Below, piece after piece: positions 61,244-64,000 of a DNA stretch of 64,000 nucleotides. Where the stretch lies: positions 1,178,001 to 1,242,000 of the forward strand of contig NZ_OY780939.1 in assembly GCF_963675975.1 (NCBI RefSeq), read 5' to 3'. The position numbers and the translations under genes were made by a program. The notes beneath the pieces are model-generated. The model was not told the origin of the DNA. It searched no databases and worked only from the letters and a program-made list of their open reading frames with translations. Source of the stretch: Halarcobacter sp. (GTDB lineage Bacteria; Campylobacterota; Campylobacteria; Campylobacterales; Arcobacteraceae). The first letter of the stretch is position 1. Every line of letters begins with the position of its first letter.

Positions 61244-63227
61244 TCTCAGGTTTACCAAAATAGTAACCTTGTGAGTAATCAACTCCAAGGGCAGTTAAAA
61301 TATTATAGATATTCTCATTTTCAACAAATTCAGCAATAGTTTTAATACCTTGTTTTTTGGCAAACACAACAATTGTTTCAACTAGATTTCTACTAAATTC
61401 ATCATTTTCAATATTTTTTATAAGACTTCCATCTATTTTTAAAATATCTGGTGAGTATACTAAAAGTCTTTCAAAGTTTGAATATCCACTACCAAAGTCA
61501 TCAATTGCAATTTTTGCATTACCCACATCTTTAACTAATCTAATAAATTCTCTTACTTTTTGATAATCTTTAATATGTTCATCTTCTAATAGTTCAAAAG
61601 TAACTCTACCTTTATATTGAGGTTTAGTTACTAAAGTTATAAGTTTTTCTCTAATCGCATCATTTTCAATATCTAGTACCGAAATATTTATACTAACATT
61701 GTCTTTTATATGATCTAGGATTAAAAAAGAGTTTTCAATTACACGATTTGTAATCTTTGTGTAATAACTTCCTTTTTTTGAAACATCAAGGAAAAAGTAA
61801 GGTGAAATAACTTCATCATTTTCATTTATAAGCCTAACTAGAGATTCATATTTGATAACTTTTTTTGTACTATTATCAATTATAGGCTGGAAAAAAGATA
61901 TTATTTTAGAGTCATCTAACGCTTTTTTTACCATTTGAATTGTTTCAATATTGTTTTTTGCAGTTATTTGAGCTTCTTTCATCAAATTGTTTGCAAAAAT
62001 TAAATTTTTATTCTCATCTATAGCTTTTTCTATCCCATATTTTACATTTTCATATAAGTTTTTTGTTCCAATACTATAACTTACTACTACAGAGATATCA
62101 TAATCTATATTTTCAAGTTTTATAGTACTATTTCTAGTGTTTTTTATAAATTTATGTAATTGTTTTTCCACATCAAGTTCAGGGTATTCAGCAATTATTT
62201 TGTCATAATCTTCAGAAATAGCAAAACAACCATCACCTAATGTATATATTTTTTTAAATGTTTGGTTATGGGGCATATGATTTAAAAGAGTAGTTCCATA
62301 TATATGTTCGATTTTTTCTACAGTTTTTGTATCATAAAACTTATCTAAAATATCAAAGTTTTCTATTTGAATCATAATCAATATTGAGTTGTTATTTGAT
62401 TCAAGCGAACTTATAAGTTGTTTCTTTTCACTCATAATTTCACTAATATCGTTTCTTAGTGCAATATACTCTAATACATTTCCTTTTTCATCTAGAAGTG
62501 GTTTTATTACCGTTTTTACATAATAGGGTTTTCCAGTTTTTGATAGGTTTTTAATAACCCCTTCCCAAGACTCTTTTTTTCTACTAATTGTGTACCATAA
62601 ATCTTTAAAAAACTCTTTTGAGTTATCTGGATGTCTTATTAAAGCATGGGATCTTCCTATTAGCTCTTCTTCAGCGTATTCAGATACTTTTAAAAAGTTT
62701 TCATTTACAAAAGTTATAATACCACTAGGATCTGTTTTAGAAATAATCGAACTTTTATTGGTAATATCTTGATATTGTTTTAATATTGATAAATTTTTAT
62801 TATGTTCTTTATAAATAAGAGTTTTTTCAACTGCTTTAAAAAGAACTTTTTTGAACTGTTCAGGTTCTAAGGGTTTTAATATAAATCCATCAATTCCAGC
62901 TTGAATTGCTTTAAACATATATTCTTGTTCCCCATGAGCTGATACAACAATAATGGGAATATGGGGATCAAATTCTCTAACTTTTTCAATTAACTCAATA
63001 CCATTCATTTTTGGCATACTTATATCAGTTAATATTAAATCATAACTTTTTGATTTAAATTTAGATAGGGCTTCTTCTCCATTTGATACATGATCAATTT
63101 TAGATAAAAATAGTTTTAGGAGTTTCTGAACAACTTTAGCAACATCAAGATTATCTTCTACATATAAAGCAGATAATTCACTTGCATTTTTTAGAAAAGT
63201 TTCAGAAATATTTTGATTATTATGCAT
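61233..63227 (-). CDS. Response regulator with PAS, degenerate GGDEF and EAL domains
   Basis: 664 residues. Receiver domain (about 15-130) with phospho-acceptor Asp68 in LTDISMP and Lys in ILKPL. A PAS domain (about 150-270) with ITFVNENFLKVSEYAEEEL follows, then a GGDEF-type domain whose motif is lost (LGDGCF), then EAL with YESLVR, ELLEDE, DDFGSGYSN and SQGYYFGKP. It is probably a c-di-GMP phosphodiesterase switched by phosphorylation. It has the architecture of the 552-2606 protein with a clearer PAS domain. No kinase gene adjoins it. Transcription ends at the hairpin shared with phoD. Confidence 0.9.
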   Translation of the reverse strand: MHNNQNISETFLKNASELSALYVEDNLDVAKVVQKLLKLFLSKIDHVSNGEEALSKFKSKSYDLILTDISMPKMNGIELIEKVREFDPHIPIIVVSAHGEQEYMFKAIQAGIDGFILKPLEPEQFKKVLFKAVEKTLIYKEHNKNLSILKQYQDITNKSSIISKTDPSGIITFVNENFLKVSEYAEEELIGRSHALIRHPDNSKEFFKDLWYTISRKKESWEGVIKNLSKTGKPYYVKTVIKPLLDEKGNVLEYIALRNDISEIMSEKKQLISSLESNNNSILIMIQIENFDILDKFYDTKTVEKIEHIYGTTLLNHMPHNQTFKKIYTLGDGCFAISEDYDKIIAEYPELDVEKQLHKFIKNTRNSTIKLENIDYDISVVVSYSIGTKNLYENVKYGIEKAIDENKNLIFANNLMKEAQITAKNNIETIQMVKKALDDSKIISFFQPIIDNSTKKVIKYESLVRLINENDEVISPYFFLDVSKKGSYYTKITNRVIENSFLILDHIKDNVSINISVLDIENDAIREKLITLVTKPQYKGRVTFELLEDEHIKDYQKVREFIRLVKDVGNAKIAIDDFGSGYSNFERLLVYSPDILKIDGSLIKNIENDEFSRNLVETIVVFAKKQGIKTIAEFVENENIYNILTALGVDYSQGYYFGKPEKLI

Positions 63228-63304
63228 ATAGTAACTTTTATTTAAAATGAATGCAATTTTAACATAATGAAAATAAATAAAATCTGATAAAATTTAACTA
63301 TAAA

Positions 63305-63682
63305 TTATTTAACATATACTCTTGCATCATATAGTTTTTTTCTAAAAATAATTTTAAGTAGTCCCTCTTCTACACCTAAATGTCTATAAGTCATAATTTT
63401 GCCAATCATTATTTTATTTTTGTAAACAGGTTCTGAATCAACATATTTACCCTTTGAATTTCCTATCATTACTTTTGGTTTAATATTTAAATTACTTCCC
63501 CTTAAAAATATTTTTGTAAAGCAGATTCCATTATAGTCATTTACAGTTTTTCTTATATTTTGAATATTTTCTCCATGACCTTTTTCATCATAAATAGTAA
63601 ATGCAAAAATTTGTTTTACATCACTTTTAAAAGCAAATAGTTGGATTGAAGATAGTAAAATTAGTAAAATTATATTTTTCAT
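63305..63682 (-). CDS. Small secreted protein of unknown function
   Basis: 125 residues. A signal peptide (about 1-18, ending QLFAF) precedes a basic domain of about 105 residues with one Cys (NGICFTKIF) and mostly short strands. I recognise no family. It lies alone between the REC-EAL gene and the divergent TrpD2-like gene. The ATG at 63682 has only a weak ribosome site. Confidence 0.7.
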   Translation of the reverse strand: MKNIILLILLSSIQLFAFKSDVKQIFAFTIYDEKGHGENIQNIRKTVNDYNGICFTKIFLRGSNLNIKPKVMIGNSKGKYVDSEPVYKNKIMIGKIMTYRHLGVEEGLLKIIFRKKLYDARVYVK

Positions 63683-63750
63683 ACTTCATTTTACTATATT
63701 TTTGTGTATATTTTGTGATAATATAAAAAAACTTTTTAATGGGATACGTA

Positions 63751-64000
63751 ATGAATTTTTTTAAATATATAAAAGCAGTTGGAACTGGACCTAAATCAAA
63801 TAGAGACTTAACAAAAGAAGAGATAAAAGAAGCTATTGAAGCAATTTTAGAAAAGAAGTGTGAAAGTGAGCAATCAGCAGCTTTTTTAATGCTTTTAAGG
63901 GTTAAGCTTGAATCTGATGATGAACTAAAAGGGTGTTTAGAAACTTTTGATAAATATATAAAAAGAGAATCTATTCCTGAGTCTGTAGAGCTTGGATACT
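63751..64000 (+). CDS. TrpD2/YbiB-like glycosyltransferase-fold protein, N-terminal part
   Basis: The frame is open from the ATG at 63751 to the window end (83 residues). It begins with FKYIKAVGTGPKSNRDLTKE, and QSAAFLMLLRVKLESDDEL follows; this is the N-terminal helical domain of the anthranilate phosphoribosyltransferase fold. The opening Y-I-K-x-x-G-x-G with DLT resembles YbiB/TrpD2, a nucleic-acid-binding relative, more than true TrpD. The catalytic region is outside the window, so the call is provisional. An in-frame ATG at 63739 is an alternative start; GGGAT favours 63751. Confidence 0.72.
   Translation, partial: MNFFKYIKAVGTGPKSNRDLTKEEIKEAIEAILEKKCESEQSAAFLMLLRVKLESDDELKGCLETFDKYIKRESIPESVELGY

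Noticed and set aside
1-64000. CRISPR arrays, rRNA or tRNA genes, prophage or integrase genes
   Set aside because: No regularly spaced repeats, no GC-richer structured RNA stretches and no recombinase or phage proteins were recognised on reading the window; a tRNAscan-type search would be needed to be certain.

Overview
The window is very AT-rich, gene-dense DNA that looks like a chromosome segment from an Arcobacter-like member of the Campylobacterota. The grounds are codon use, short intergenic gaps, many histidine kinases with the HQWRQPL phospho-acceptor box, and a mix of c-di-GMP, chemosensory and ferric-iron uptake genes. The genus is an inference. I saw no rRNA, tRNA, CRISPR array or intact insertion sequence, and no gene-free stretch over 300 bases.

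Layout. 1-2606: a sensor fragment and a REC-GGDEF-EAL protein. 2722-6942 (minus): exbD, exbB, tonB, then a histidine kinase and response regulator. 7076-11382 (plus): iron-uptake cassette 1 (TonB-dependent receptor, small membrane protein, PepSY protein, small secreted protein). 11471-18187: a chemoreceptor, a five-PAS kinase, a DedA protein and a short-chain dehydrogenase. 18301-24035: a signalling operon of solute-binding protein, HPt/CheA-like membrane kinase, CheX, CheY, diguanylate cyclase and a membrane protein. 24032-30865 (minus): a split ThrE-type exporter, an SdiA-regulated-like protein, a kinase with two solute-binding domains, and a CXXCH-containing GGDEF-EAL protein. 31024-36489: coaX, hisG, a methyltransferase, a second SdiA-regulated-like protein, a CBS-GGDEF cyclase and trpS. 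36543-42612 (minus): a TAXI-type binding protein, then a second TonB system (DUF3450, TtpC-like, ExbB, ExbD, TonB, TPR). 42755-47235 (minus): iron cassette 2 with its own receptor. 47342-53745: an AraC regulator, an IS1595-transposase-like protein that seems to have lost its catalytic aspartates, a third receptor and a second kinase/regulator pair. 53742-57946: a YitT protein, an AraC-GyrI regulator and iron cassette 3, which has no receptor. 58106-64000: serS, phoD, a REC-PAS-GGDEF-EAL protein, a small secreted protein and the start of a TrpD2/YbiB-like gene.

How it fits together. Seven Fur-box-like sites, each with at most two mismatches in the 14 informative bases of the 7-1-7 consensus, sit before both TonB systems, all three receptors, both receptor-linked two-component systems and cassette 3. 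Iron limitation therefore probably induces the whole set. The receptors bring ferric chelates across the outer membrane using energy from the two TonB complexes. The PepSY proteins and their partners probably act in the inner membrane or periplasm on iron release or reduction. Several start codons were revised because the Fur box overlaps the longest possible reading frame.

The most unusual items are the IS1595-derived putative regulator, a mature N-terminal histidine predicted in all three small cassette proteins, a cluster of regulators with promoter-like hexamers right at the start codon (possible leaderless mRNAs), and a signalling operon joining CheA/CheX/CheY-type parts to a diguanylate cyclase.
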